Below, in pieces: positions 38,807 to 48,104 of a DNA stretch of 64,000 nt. How positions within the stretch are numbered: the first letter of the stretch is position 1; each line of letters starts with the position of its first letter. The notes under the pieces are model-generated. The model saw only the letters and a program-made list of their open reading frames with translations, was not told the DNA's origin and ran no database searches. The position numbers and the translations under genes are program-made. Location of the stretch: contig NZ_CP033969.1 of NCBI RefSeq assembly GCF_003854935.1, forward strand, positions 2,418,001 through 2,482,000. The letters are read 5' to 3'. Origin of the DNA: Cupriavidus pauculus (lineage in GTDB: Bacteria > Pseudomonadota > Gammaproteobacteria > Burkholderiales > Burkholderiaceae).

Positions 38807-39872
38807 TCTCGCGCAACTGAACCTGCCGGGCGGCTGCGCGCCGTCCGGGGTGGACGCGCCGCTGCCACTCTGGTGCGGCGCGCCGTCGCAGCGCACGCGC
38901 GACCTGGCGTGGTGCTCGCTGTCGCCCGCGCTGCTTTCCCATCTTCCCGCCGTCTATGGCGATGCGCCGGCCCGGCTGGCGCAGTGGCCGGCCGGCGCCC
39001 GCGCCGCCTGGCGCACGTGGCTGGCGCAGGCCGATGCCGCGGGCCTACCCGAGACCATCGCCGAACTGAGCCAGCATCCCGACCCCACCGGCAGCCGCAG
39101 CCTGCGCCTGGGCCGCCATGCCGAGCGGCTGCTCCACTTCGCGCTGCAACACGCGCCGGGCGTCGACCTGCTGGCCGCCAACGTGCCGATCCGCCGCGCC
39201 AACGGCCACGGCGTGCAGACGCTGGGCGAACTGGACGTGCTCTGGCGCGATCCGGCCGCCGAGGCGACCGTGCACTGGGAGATGGCCGCCAAGTTCTACC
39301 TGCACGTCGGCGGCCACGCCAGCGACCGTGCGTTCGTCGGCCCGAACCTCGTGGACCGGCTGGGCGACAAGCTCGACCATATCGTCCGGCGCCAGTTGCC
39401 GCTGGGCCGCACCGCCGAGGCGCAGGCCGTGGTCGGGCGGCCCGTGGACCGCAGCGAGGTCTACCTGCTGGGCTGGCTGTTCTATCGCGATGGGGCCATG
39501 CCGGCCGGGCTGGACGCGCTGGGCATCGCGCCCGATCACCTGAACGGGTGGTGGCGCACGCTCGATAGCTGGCATGGCTGGGCAACCGAGCCGGCGCGGC
39601 AGGACGTGCGGTGGTGCCGGCTGTCGCGCACCGACTGGCTGTCGGGCGCCCGCGTGCCGGCCGCCGGCACCGAATCGGCCGAGGCGCTGCGCGACGGGCT
39701 GGCCGAGCGGTTCTCGGATGCCGTCCACGCCTGGCGCCGCGAGGCGCCGGTCATGGTCTGCGAACTGGTGGAAGCGGAGGGCGCGCCCGGCACCTGGCGC
39801 GAGCGGTCGCGCGGGTTCGTGGTGCCGGACGGGTGGGAGGCCAGGGCGGCGCAGCGGGCCGCCGCGCCGTAA
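38781..39872 (+). CDS. DUF1853 family protein
   Basis: A 363-aa soluble protein of the DUF1853 family, whose function is unknown. Conserved features visible are LGRHAERLLHFAL near residue 110, LGELDVLWRD near 150, and HWEMAAKFYLH near 168. The last two resemble the acidic D...E-x-K core of PD-(D/E)XK nucleases, so a nuclease-like fold is possible. It overlaps the 3' end of the uracil-DNA glycosylase gene by 26 bp and converges with lplT. Confidence 0.82.
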   Translation: MTVRELKPDLAQLNLPGGCAPSGVDAPLPLWCGAPSQRTRDLAWCSLSPALLSHLPAVYGDAPARLAQWPAGARAAWRTWLAQADAAGLPETIAELSQHPDPTGSRSLRLGRHAERLLHFALQHAPGVDLLAANVPIRRANGHGVQTLGELDVLWRDPAAEATVHWEMAAKFYLHVGGHASDRAFVGPNLVDRLGDKLDHIVRRQLPLGRTAEAQAVVGRPVDRSEVYLLGWLFYRDGAMPAGLDALGIAPDHLNGWWRTLDSWHGWATEPARQDVRWCRLSRTDWLSGARVPAAGTESAEALRDGLAERFSDAVHAWRREAPVMVCELVEAEGAPGTWRERSRGFVVPDGWEARAAQRAAAP

Positions 39873-39889
39873 GAGGAGGGCTGGCGGGC

Positions 39890-41209
39890 CTAGTGGTGCT
39901 TGTCCTCGCCGATCATCGCCAGCGAGTTGTACACCCGGACATTGTGCTTGTGCAGCCGCATGACCAGCGCCATCGTCGCCACGATGAACAGGCCCAGCGC
40001 GACGATCACGAAGCCGATCGGCACGTTCAGCTTGATCAGCAGCGCGTACAGGCACAGCATCAGCAGCACCGACACGTTCTCGTTGAAATTCTGCACCGCG
40101 ATGGAGTGGCCGGCCGACAGCAGCACGTGGCCCCGGTGCTGCAGCAGCGCGTTCATCGGCACCACGAAGTAGCCCGACATGGCGCCCACGATCATCAGGA
40201 ACACGTACGCGATGGCCATGTACAGCGGCATGGCCATGCCGAACACGTCCAGCGTCACGTCCGGCATGGTGTCCTTGGTGTAGAACGCCATCAGCACCAC
40301 GGTGGCGCCCATGGCCACGCCGAACGGCAGCACCGACAGCGAGCGGCGCAGCGGGATGCGCGCGGCGGCCATGATGGCGCCCACGGCCACGCCCACGGCC
40401 ACCACGGCCTGGAGCAGCGCGCCCTGCGACAGGTTCAGCCCCAGCGACTTCTCGGCCCACTTGAGCACGATGAACTGCAGCGTGGCGCCCACGCCCCAGA
40501 ACAGCGTGGTCACGGCCAGCGAGATCTGGCCGAGCTTGTCGCGCCACAGCGCGATGAAGCAGTCGCCGAATTCGGCAATCAGCTTGACCGGGTTCTTTTC
40601 CTGCTGGGGATAGCGCGCGCCCGTGTCCGGGATGAACAGGTTGAAGACGGCGGCGACGAAGTAGAACAGCATGATCACCACCATGGCCGCCTCGGCCGGG
40701 GTGTTGATGCCGGTGTCGACGTAGGGCAGGTCCAGCCGCAGCAGGATGGTCGACAGGTGCACCGATATCAGCGCGCCGCCCACCACGGTGCCCAGGATGA
40801 TCGACCCGACCGTCAGGCCCTCGATCCAGCCGTTGGCCATGACCAGCTTTTCGGGTGGCAGCAGCTCGGTCAGGATGCCGTACTTGGCCGGCGAATAGGC
40901 CGCCGCGCCGAACCCGACCACGCCGTAGGCCAGCAGCGGGTGCAGCCCGAACATCATGATGGCGCAGCCGACGATCTTGATCGCGTTGGTGATCAGCATC
41001 ACCTTGCCCTTGGGCATCGAGTCGGCAAAGGCGCCCACGAAGGCGGCCAGCACCACGTAGGACAGCACGAAGAACAGCTTGAGCAGCGGCGTCATCCACT
41101 GCGGGGAATGCAACTCGGTCAGAAGGGCAATGGCCGCGATGAGCAGGGCATTGTCGGCCAGCGACGAGAAAAACTGCGCGGCCATGATCGTGTAGAAACC
41201 CTTCTTCAT
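39890..41209 (-). CDS. lplT: Lysophospholipid transporter LplT
   Basis: MFS flippase of 439 aa that moves lysophospholipids inward for re-acylation. The start at 41209 gives MKKGFYTIMAAQFFSSLADNALLIAAIALL, the family N terminus, after AAGG on the minus strand. About 12 transmembrane helices are visible; KYGILTELLPPEKLVMANGWIEG near residue 110 is characteristic. The frame is open to an ATG at 41371 that would add 54 residues of low-complexity sequence; this is less likely. No acyltransferase gene (aas) adjoins it. Confidence 0.9.
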   Translation of the reverse strand: MKKGFYTIMAAQFFSSLADNALLIAAIALLTELHSPQWMTPLLKLFFVLSYVVLAAFVGAFADSMPKGKVMLITNAIKIVGCAIMMFGLHPLLAYGVVGFGAAAYSPAKYGILTELLPPEKLVMANGWIEGLTVGSIILGTVVGGALISVHLSTILLRLDLPYVDTGINTPAEAAMVVIMLFYFVAAVFNLFIPDTGARYPQQEKNPVKLIAEFGDCFIALWRDKLGQISLAVTTLFWGVGATLQFIVLKWAEKSLGLNLSQGALLQAVVAVGVAVGAIMAAARIPLRRSLSVLPFGVAMGATVVLMAFYTKDTMPDVTLDVFGMAMPLYMAIAYVFLMIVGAMSGYFVVPMNALLQHRGHVLLSAGHSIAVQNFNENVSVLLMLCLYALLIKLNVPIGFVIVALGLFIVATMALVMRLHKHNVRVYNSLAMIGEDKHH

Positions 41210-41680
41210 ACCTTGGACTTTGTCTCCATCGCGGGCATCCGTTTGGACGGGCAAAAGTGCACCGGCGGGCAGCGCGGTGGCTTGCAGGGAACCTGTCGCG
41301 CCTGCCTTGTCAAAGTGGGGCGGCGACGCTACCTTCGCGCGCCTTGCGGCTTGCCTTACCGTCATTGACATATTGCTTCTCTTTTAAAACATGGCCGGAG
41401 CGTCCGGCTTTATATCACGAATCCGCGACATTTCAGCACACCGGCGGACGCGCATTGGACAGTACATGCCCGGATGGATTCCCGGACCCGGCTCGTGAAT
41501 GTGGTCAAATACCGCCTGCGCGAGGTGGGCCCCAGCGTCCGCACCGGCCAGCCATGCCAGATGCCTTCCGATGCACAGTGTGTGCCACCTCAACGCCCGA
41601 ATCCAGCGGGCTGCCGACCGGGTCTACCCGAACCCGGACCGCGCACCAGCGTGCGGCAGTCCACCCAAGTTGTCATTCCC
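41210..41680. other. Intergenic region between divergent lplT and alr
   Basis: This 471-bp stretch holds no convincing gene. Both neighbouring frames extend into it: lplT back to 41371 and alr back to 41474. The extensions are Pro/Arg-rich and unlike either family. A GCCGGA-GCG-TCCGGC hairpin lies at 41394-41408 in an otherwise AT-richer patch (TTTTAAAAC, TTTATATCACGAAT) that probably contains the promoters. No confident -35/-10 pair was identified. Confidence 0.5.
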
Positions 41681-42802
41681 ATGCCAAGACCCATTCACGC
41701 CGTCATCCACCAGCCCGCGCTGGCCAACAACCTTGAGGTGGTCCGCCGCCACGCGCCGGACGCCCGCGTCTGGGCCGTGGTCAAGGCCAACGCCTACGGC
41801 CACGGCATCCGCCGGGCGTTTGCCGGCCTGAAAGCCACCGACGGCTTCGGGCTGCTGGACCTTGACGAGGCCGTGCTGCTGCGCGAACTGGGCTGGCAGG
41901 GGCCGATACTGCTCCTGGAGGGATTCTTCCAGCCGCAGGATGTTCCCCTGATCGAACAATATCGCCTCACCACGGCCATTCATTGCGAGGAACAACTCCG
42001 CATGCTGGAGCTGGCCCGGCCCAAGGGTCCGCTGCCGATCCAGCTCAAGCTCAATACCGGGATGAACCGGCTGGGCTTCCGCCCGGCGCAGTACCGGGCG
42101 GCCTGGGAGCGGGCGCGCACGCTGTCGTGCGTGGGGAGCATCGTCCACATGACGCATTTTTCCGATGCCGACAGCCCGCGCGGCATCGCGCACCAGATCC
42201 AGGCATTCGAGACCGCCACGGCCAACCTGCCGGGCGAGGCCAGCCTGTCGAACTCGGCGGCCGTGCTCTGGCACCCGTCCGCGCACCGCAACTGGGTGCG
42301 GCCGGGCGTGATCCTGTACGGCGGCTCGCCCACCGGGCTGTCGGCCGACATCGCCGAGACCGGCCTCCAGCCGGCCATGTCGCTGCATAGCGAACTGATC
42401 GGCGTGCAGGACCTGCAGCCCGGCGATACGGTCGGCTACGGGTCGATGTACACGGCTGACCGCCCGATGCGGATTGGCGTGGTGGCCTGCGGCTATGCCG
42501 ACGGCTACCCGCGCCACGCGGCGGGCTGGGGCGAGCGGCGCGCGCCGGTGCTGGTGGACGGCGTGCGTACCGAACTGGTGGGCCGCGTGTCGATGGACAT
42601 GCTCTGCGTGGACCTGACCCCGTGCCCGAAGGCCCGCGTCGGCACGCCGGTCACGCTCTGGGGCCATGGGTTGCCGATCGACGACGTGGCCGCGGCCAGC
42701 GGCACGGTGGGCTACGAGCTGATGTGCGCGCTGGCGCCGCGCGTGCCGACGACCGTTGCCACGCTGACCACCGCCGACAGCGCCGCCGTCCACGGCGCCT
42801 GA
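41681..42802 (+). CDS. alr: Alanine racemase
   Basis: PLP enzyme interconverting L- and D-alanine for peptidoglycan. The 373-aa protein has the cofactor Lys35 in [23 protein letters not shown] near residue 120, the C-terminal catalytic Tyr in GYGSMYTA near 252, and VGRVSMDML near 300. The ATG at 41681 is preferred over the open upstream frame. radA follows after 40 bp. The gene is probably the essential housekeeping racemase; no second copy is in the window. Confidence 0.96.
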   Translation: MPRPIHAVIHQPALANNLEVVRRHAPDARVWAVVKANAYGHGIRRAFAGLKATDGFGLLDLDEAVLLRELGWQGPILLLEGFFQPQDVPLIEQYRLTTAIHCEEQLRMLELARPKGPLPIQLKLNTGMNRLGFRPAQYRAAWERARTLSCVGSIVHMTHFSDADSPRGIAHQIQAFETATANLPGEASLSNSAAVLWHPSAHRNWVRPGVILYGGSPTGLSADIAETGLQPAMSLHSELIGVQDLQPGDTVGYGSMYTADRPMRIGVVACGYADGYPRHAAGWGERRAPVLVDGVRTELVGRVSMDMLCVDLTPCPKARVGTPVTLWGHGLPIDDVAAASGTVGYELMCALAPRVPTTVATLTTADSAAVHGA

Positions 42803-42842
42803 GCCCGGCCGCCGTCCGACCCCGACCTCCACTTTCTCGCCG

Positions 42843-44210
42843 ATGGCCAAGACCAAGACCGTCTACACCTGTACCGAATGCGGCGGCACCGCGCCGCGCT
42901 GGGCGGGCCAGTGCCCGCAATGCAACGCCTGGAACACACTTGTCGAAACCGTGGCCGACTCGGGCTCGTCGGCCGCGCGGCGCTTCCAGCCGCTGGCGGC
43001 GTCGGCCGTGGTCCGCAAGCTGAGCGATATCGAAGCGGCCGACGTGCCGCGCTTCACCACCGGCATCGACGAGTTCGATCGCGTGCTGGGCGGCGGGCTG
43101 GTGTCCGGCGGGGTGGTGCTGATTGGCGGCGACCCCGGCATCGGCAAGTCCACGCTGCTGTTGCAGACGCTGGCCAACCTGTCGGCCAGCCGGCGCGTGC
43201 TGTACGTGAGCGGCGAGGAATCGGGCGCCCAGATCGCGTTGCGCGCCCACCGGCTGGGCGTGGAGGCGGCCTCGCTGGGCCTGCTGGCCGAGATCCAGCT
43301 GGAGAAGATCCAGGCCGCGCTGGAGGCCGACAAGCCCGAGGTGGCCGTGATCGACTCGATCCAGACGCTGTACTCGGACGCGCTGACGTCGGCGCCGGGC
43401 TCGGTGGCCCAGGTGCGCGAATGCGCGGCGCAACTGACGCGCATTGCCAAGAGCAGCGGCACGACCATCATCCTCGTCGGCCACGTGACCAAGGAAGGCA
43501 GCCTGGCCGGGCCGCGCGTGCTCGAACATATCGTCGATACGGTGCTGTACTTCGAGGGCGACACCCATTCGTCGCACCGGCTGATCCGTGCGTTCAAGAA
43601 CCGCTTTGGCGCGGTCAACGAGCTTGGCGTTTTTGCGATGACCGAGCGCGGGCTGCGCGGCATCAGCAATCCGTCGGCGTTGTTTCTGTCGCAGCATGCC
43701 GAGCAGGTGGCCGGCTCGTGCGTGCTGGTGACGCAGGAGGGCACGCGGCCGCTGCTGGTGGAGGTGCAGGCGCTGGTGGATACGGCCAACGTGCCGAACC
43801 CGCGCCGGCTGGCCGTGGGGCTGGAGCAGAACCGGCTGGCGATGCTGCTGGCGGTGCTGCACCGGCACGCGGGCATCGCGTGCTTCGACCAGGACGTGTT
43901 TCTGAACGCGGTGGGCGGGGTCAAGATCAGCGAACCGGCGGCCGACCTGGCCGTGCTGCTGTCGATCCATTCGTCGATGCGCAACAAGCCGCTGCCGCGC
44001 GGGCTGGTGGTGTTCGGCGAGGTGGGGCTGGCCGGCGAGATCCGGCCCAGCCCGCGCGGGCAGGAGCGGCTGCGCGAGGCGGCCAAGCTCGGTTTCACGA
44101 CGGCCGTGATTCCGAAGGCCAACGCACCCAAGCAGGCCATCGACGGGCTGGAAGTGATTGCCGTGGACCGCCTGGAGCAAGCCATCGACCGCGTGCGGCA
44201 ACTGGACTGA
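42843..44210 (+). CDS. radA: DNA repair protein RadA (Sms)
   Basis: RecA-related DNA helicase that drives branch migration in recombination. The 455-aa protein has an N-terminal zinc finger (CTECGGTAPRWAGQCPQC, from residue 10), Walker A GGDPGIGKST near 95, the RadA-specific KNRFG motif in AFKNRFGAVNE near 255, and a C-terminal Lon-protease-like domain (RGLVVFGEVGLAGEIRP). The ATG at 42843 is the natural start. It is followed by a long inverted repeat. Confidence 0.97.
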   Translation: MAKTKTVYTCTECGGTAPRWAGQCPQCNAWNTLVETVADSGSSAARRFQPLAASAVVRKLSDIEAADVPRFTTGIDEFDRVLGGGLVSGGVVLIGGDPGIGKSTLLLQTLANLSASRRVLYVSGEESGAQIALRAHRLGVEAASLGLLAEIQLEKIQAALEADKPEVAVIDSIQTLYSDALTSAPGSVAQVRECAAQLTRIAKSSGTTIILVGHVTKEGSLAGPRVLEHIVDTVLYFEGDTHSSHRLIRAFKNRFGAVNELGVFAMTERGLRGISNPSALFLSQHAEQVAGSCVLVTQEGTRPLLVEVQALVDTANVPNPRRLAVGLEQNRLAMLLAVLHRHAGIACFDQDVFLNAVGGVKISEPAADLAVLLSIHSSMRNKPLPRGLVVFGEVGLAGEIRPSPRGQERLREAAKLGFTTAVIPKANAPKQAIDGLEVIAVDRLEQAIDRVRQLD

Positions 44211-44227
44211 CCGGGTGCGTCAATCGA

Positions 44228-44271
44228 CCACAGCGGCCCGGCCGCCCAATTACGCGGCGGGCCGGCTGTGG
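44228..44271. terminator. Long hairpin between radA and dsbB
   Basis: CCACAGC (44228-44234) pairs with GCTGTGG (44265-44271), and the interior GGCCC/GGGCC and GCCGC/GCGGC extend the stem to about 17 bp with a bulge. There is no T tract after it on the plus strand. It is a plausible radA terminator, though Rho assistance may be needed. Confidence 0.45.
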
Positions 44272-44333
44272 GTCATCAAAATCGGTAATAATTCGCGTCG
44301 ACGCCGTTCCTGGCATTCGACGCATCCGTTCCC

Positions 44334-44819
44334 ATGCAAGCCAATTCCCGACCCTATTTCCTGCTGATCGCCATCGTCTCGTTCGCCCTGCTGGGCGCCG
44401 CGCTGTACATGCAGTTCGTGGAAGGCTACCAGCCGTGTCCGCTCTGCATCATGCAGCGGTTCGCGTTCGTCGGCATCGGCGTGTTCTCGCTGCTGGCGGC
44501 CATCGCGCAGAACACGCGCACGCTGTGGCAGGGGCTGGGCATGCTGTCGGGCGTGGCCGGGATTGCGGTGGCCGGCTACCACGTGTCGCTGCTGCTGAAC
44601 CCGAAGTCGTCGTGCGGCATCGACCCGCTGGAGAACTGGGTCAACGCGCTGCCCACGGCCAAGCTGCTGCCGCAGTTGTTCTATTCCGACGGCCTCTGCA
44701 CCGCGCCGCTGCCGCCGCTGTTCGGCCTGTCGATCCCGGCCTGGTCGCTGATCTGGCTGGTCATCCTGACGCTGACGCTGGCAGTGGGCCTGATCCGGCG
44801 GGAAAAGAATTTTCGGTAG
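44334..44819 (+). CDS. dsbB: Disulfide bond formation protein B
   Basis: Inner-membrane quinone reductase that reoxidises DsbA. The 161-aa protein has four transmembrane helices and both redox pairs: Cys35-Pro-Leu-Cys38 in the first periplasmic loop and Cys94/Cys122 in the second. The following PLPPLFGLSIPAWSLIW is typical. The ATG at 44334 lies 123 bp after radA, behind the hairpin, so it may have its own promoter; no clear one was seen. A REP-like element follows its stop. Confidence 0.95.
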   Translation: MQANSRPYFLLIAIVSFALLGAALYMQFVEGYQPCPLCIMQRFAFVGIGVFSLLAAIAQNTRTLWQGLGMLSGVAGIAVAGYHVSLLLNPKSSCGIDPLENWVNALPTAKLLPQLFYSDGLCTAPLPPLFGLSIPAWSLIWLVILTLTLAVGLIRREKNFR

Positions 44820-44826
44820 GGAGCTG

Positions 44827-44925
44827 GGGGTGAGGGCAGGCGGTTCCACCGGCGACAAGTCGCAATTTGAACCTCAACGCCCTCTCCCCCAACCCCTCTC
44901 CCGCACGGCGGGAGAGGGGAGCAAC
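44827..44925. repeat. REPIN-like element, copy 1 (left half decayed)
   Basis: The right arm is intact: CCCCTCTCCCGC-ACG-GCGGGAGAGGGG (44893-44919), preceded by CGCCCTCTCCCCCAA and followed by AGCAA. The left arm is reduced to GGGGGTGAGGGCAGGCGGT. It lies between the convergent dsbB and yheS genes. Confidence 0.8.
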
Positions 44926-44961
44926 ACCCCCCCGCCGCCCTCAAGCAATCTCAAGCACCCA

Positions 44962-46896
44962 TCAAGCAATCTGGTCGATCTGTTCCTGCAGTGCCAGCCA
45001 GCGTTCCTCCAGTTGGTCCAGTTCGCCGGTGACGTCGGCCTGGCGCTTGAGCATTTCCATCAGCCTGGCCTTGTTGGCGTCCTCGTAGCTTGAGGATTCG
45101 GCCATGAAGGCGTCGATGGCGGTCTTGTCGGCCTGCAGCGTCGACATGCGCTTTTCCACCTTTTCCAGTTCCTTGGTCAGCGGCTTGCGCAGCGCGGACA
45201 GCCGCTGGCGTTCGTCGGCTTCGGCGCGGCGCTGGTCGCGGCGGTTGACGGCGGGCGCGCCGGCGTCGGCCGCGTGGCTGGCCACGGCGGCGTTGCGCTT
45301 GGCGGCGGCCTGCTGCAGCAGCCAGTCGCGGTAGTCGTCCAGGTCGCCGTCGAACGGCTGGATCGTGCCGTCGGCCACCAGCATGAACTGGTCCGACGTG
45401 GCGCGCAGCAGGTGGCGGTCGTGCGAGACCAGGATCAGCGTGCCTTCGAACTGGGCCAGCGCCATGGTCAGCGCCTCGCGGGTGTCCAGGTCCAGGTGGT
45501 TGGTCGGCTCGTCCAGCAGCAGCAGGTTCGGCTTCTGCCAGACGATCAGCGACAGCGCCAGCCGGGCCTTTTCGCCGCCCGAGAACGGTTCGATGGGCGA
45601 CGTGGCCATGTCGCCCCGGAAGTTGAAGCTGCCCAGGAAGTCGCGCAGTTCCTGCTCGCGCACGTCCGGGGCCAGCCGCGCCAGGTGCTGCAGCGGCGAA
45701 TCGTGGTCGCGCAGCGTTTCGAGCTGGTGCTGCGCAAAGTAGCCGATGACCAGCCCCTTGCCCAGCCGCAGCGTGCCGTTCAGCGGCGGCTGCGTGCCGG
45801 CCAGCGTCTTGACCAGCGTCGACTTGCCCTGGCCGTTGGCGCCCAGCAGGCCGATGCGCTGGCCGTTCTGGATCGACAGCATGAGCCGGTGCAGGATGGT
45901 GACGGGCGGGTCGGCCTCGGCGTAGCCGCAGTCCACGTTGTCCAGCACCATCATCGGATTGGGCGCCGAATCGGGCTCGCGGAATTCGAACGCGAAGCCG
46001 GCCGCCACGTGCACGGGCGCCAGCCGCTCCATCTTTTCCAGCGCCTTGACCCGGCTTTGCGCCTGCCGCGCCTTGGTGGCCTTGGCCTTGAAGCGCGTGA
46101 TGAACGATTCCAGATGCGCGATTTCCTTCTGCTGGCGCGTGTAGGCGGCCTGCTGCTGGGCCATCTGCTGCAGCCGCATGGTCTCGAACTGGGTGTAGTT
46201 GCCGCCGTAGCGCTTGAGCTGCTGATTCTCGATGTGGACCGTGACCGTGCAGATCGCGTCCAGGAACTCGCGGTCGTGCGAGATCATGACCAGCGTGCCC
46301 GGGTAGCGCGCCAGCCAGTCTTCCAGCCAGACGATGGCGTCGAGGTCCAGGTGGTTGGTCGGTTCGTCGAGCAGCAGCAGGTCGGACGGGCACATCAGCG
46401 CCTGGGCCAGGTTCAGCCGCATGCGCCAGCCGCCCGAGAACGACGCCACCGGCTGCGACACCTGCGGCAGCGTGAAGCCCAGCCCCAGCAGCAGCGCCTC
46501 GGCGCGGGCGGCGGCCGTGTAGCCGTCGGCATCGGCGTAGGCGGCGTGCGCCTCGGCCTCGGCCGATCCGTCGCCGCTGGCCTGCGCGCCGGCAATGCGC
46601 GATTCGATGGCGCGCAGCCGCGTGTCGCCGTCGACGACATAGTCCACGGCCGTGCGGTCCACGGCCGGGGTTTCCTGCGCCACGTGCGCGATGCGCCACT
46701 GGGCAGGAACGATCACATCGCCGCCATCGGCATGCAGTTCGCCGCGCAGCATGGAAAACAGCGTGGACTTGCCGCTCCCGTTGGCGCCGACAAGGCCCAC
46801 GCGCTCGCCCGGGTTGAGCGTCACGCTGGTGTGGTCGAACAGCACCTTGGTGCCGCGCTGGAGGACAAGCTGGTCGATTCGTATCACAAGACTCAC
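44962..46896 (-). CDS. yheS: ABC-F family ATPase YheS
   Basis: Ribosome-associated ABC-F protein of 644 aa with no membrane domain. It has two nucleotide-binding domains: Walker A GANGSGKST near residue 38 and GANGQGKST near 348; signatures FSGGWRMRLNLAQAL and FSGGEKARLALSLI; Walker B LLLLDEPTNHLDLD in both. The interdomain P-site tRNA-interaction motif (KATKARQAQSRVKALEKMERL) is intact, and the tail is a coiled coil. It aligns with the YheS subgroup rather than EttA or Uup. The start is GTG at 46896 with no clear ribosome binding site. Confidence 0.9.
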   Translation of the reverse strand: MSLVIRIDQLVLQRGTKVLFDHTSVTLNPGERVGLVGANGSGKSTLFSMLRGELHADGGDVIVPAQWRIAHVAQETPAVDRTAVDYVVDGDTRLRAIESRIAGAQASGDGSAEAEAHAAYADADGYTAAARAEALLLGLGFTLPQVSQPVASFSGGWRMRLNLAQALMCPSDLLLLDEPTNHLDLDAIVWLEDWLARYPGTLVMISHDREFLDAICTVTVHIENQQLKRYGGNYTQFETMRLQQMAQQQAAYTRQQKEIAHLESFITRFKAKATKARQAQSRVKALEKMERLAPVHVAAGFAFEFREPDSAPNPMMVLDNVDCGYAEADPPVTILHRLMLSIQNGQRIGLLGANGQGKSTLVKTLAGTQPPLNGTLRLGKGLVIGYFAQHQLETLRDHDSPLQHLARLAPDVREQELRDFLGSFNFRGDMATSPIEPFSGGEKARLALSLIVWQKPNLLLLDEPTNHLDLDTREALTMALAQFEGTLILVSHDRHLLRATSDQFMLVADGTIQPFDGDLDDYRDWLLQQAAAKRNAAVASHAADAGAPAVNRRDQRRAEADERQRLSALRKPLTKELEKVEKRMSTLQADKTAIDAFMAESSSYEDANKARLMEMLKRQADVTGELDQLEERWLALQEQIDQIA

Positions 46897-47050
46897 CGTG
46901 GTTTCGGCAGGCCGGCATTGTAGCGCCGTGGCGGGCCGCCCGGCCCGTGCCGCGCGCGGCGGCTTTCAGCGAGCTTGCATGTCCGCCCCCATGTATTGAG
47001 GGATTTCCCCTAGACCGTCACTTTCGGTCGCGCGGGCACAGCATTTGCGT

Positions 47051-47066
47051 GTAAATTTATTTACAT
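47051..47066. promoter_or_regulatory. 16-bp inverted repeat, probable RpiR-family operator
   Basis: TGTAAAT-TT-ATTTACA is a perfect 7-bp inverted repeat in a GC-rich background, 110 bp before the RpiR-type regulator gene. It closely resembles the operator of HexR, another RpiR-family protein (TGTAATTAAATTACA), so autoregulation by the adjacent gene is likely. It is the only such AT-rich palindrome noticed in this intergenic region. Confidence 0.65.
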
Positions 47067-47175
47067 TGGTTGCTGCACTGCGAAAGTGCCTTTTCATTGC
47101 CGATTGCCCGCGTGACCCGCAATCGGCGCCGAAATGGTGCGCCGCCTGCCCATTTCCCACCGCCACGCTCCTGCC

Positions 47176-48078
47176 ATGTCCAACGGCCAGACGATTTCCG
47201 AACGCATCGCCCGCGCGCTGCCCACACTGACGCCCGCGCACCAGCGCATGGCGAACTATGTGCTGGACAACCTGTTTCGCGCGGCCACGATGCGGATCGA
47301 CGAGTTCGCGGCGGCCGTGGAGGTGTCCGTGGCCACCGCCAACCGCTTTGCCAAGGCGCTGGGCTTCGACGGCTATCCGCAGTTCCGGGCCGAGCTGGTG
47401 CGCGGCTTCGAGGCTACGCTGGCGCCGGTGGAGCGCCTGCGCGACGAACTGGCGCGGCCGTCAACCGTGGCCGACGTGTTCGCAGCCTCGCTGGAAGACG
47501 GCGCCCGCAACCTCGAATCGACGCGGCGCAACCTGGACCCCGAGTCCATCGAGCGCGCCGTCGACGCGATCCTGCAGGCCGAGCGCGTCTACGTGATGGG
47601 CTTTGGCGCCAGCGGCTACCTGGCCGGGCTGATGCAGCACGGGCTGGAGATGCACTGCCGCATGGTGACGTCGGTATCGACGGTGGGCGGCGCGTCGCAC
47701 GCGGCGCGGCAACTGTTCAAGCTCACGCCGCGCGACCTGGTGGTCTGCATCGCGTTTCCGCGCTACGTCACCGACTCGATCAAGCTGGCCCAGCGCGTGA
47801 AGATGCACGGCGGCCGGCTGCTGGCGCTGACCGACGGCCCCACGTCGCCGCTGGCGCCGCTGGCCGACATCGCGCTCTACGCCAACGCTGGCAACCGGCT
47901 GTCGGCCAATTCCGAGGCCACCGTGCTGGCGCTGATCGAGGCGCTGTGCGGGGCCGTGTCGTACCGCTCGGTGCGGGCCGTCAAGGCCGCCGCCGAAATG
48001 ACCGAATTCCTGCTGCCGTGGCTGTATGGCGCGCCCGGTGCGCGCGACGACCGCGCCGCACCGAAATCCTCCGACTGA
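47176..48078 (+). CDS. MurR/RpiR-family transcriptional regulator
   Basis: A 300-aa regulator with an N-terminal RpiR helix-turn-helix (MRIDEFAAAVEVSVATANRFAKALGFDGYPQFRAELV) and a C-terminal SIS (sugar isomerase) domain from about residue 125 (VYVMGFGASGYLAGLMQHGLEM). SIS domains bind phosphosugars, so the ligand may be a sugar phosphate, possibly of cell-wall origin. The ATG at 47176 was chosen; an upstream ATG at 47134 is possible. It is 26 bp before iaaA on the same strand, so it heads the peptide operon. Confidence 0.9.
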   Translation: MSNGQTISERIARALPTLTPAHQRMANYVLDNLFRAATMRIDEFAAAVEVSVATANRFAKALGFDGYPQFRAELVRGFEATLAPVERLRDELARPSTVADVFAASLEDGARNLESTRRNLDPESIERAVDAILQAERVYVMGFGASGYLAGLMQHGLEMHCRMVTSVSTVGGASHAARQLFKLTPRDLVVCIAFPRYVTDSIKLAQRVKMHGGRLLALTDGPTSPLAPLADIALYANAGNRLSANSEATVLALIEALCGAVSYRSVRAVKAAAEMTEFLLPWLYGAPGARDDRAAPKSSD

Positions 48079-48104
48079 AGCAAAGAAGGGAAGTAGAAGG
48101 ACCT

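Noticed and set aside
41210-41371. N-terminal extension of LplT to an ATG at 41371
   Set aside because: The added 54 residues are low-complexity and precede a perfect family-type N terminus at 41209. The distal start has some ribosome-binding-site character, so this is not fully excluded.
41474-41680. N-terminal extension of alanine racemase
   Set aside because: The extension is Pro/Arg-rich and unlike Alr; the ATG at 41681 gives the normal start with Lys35 in place.
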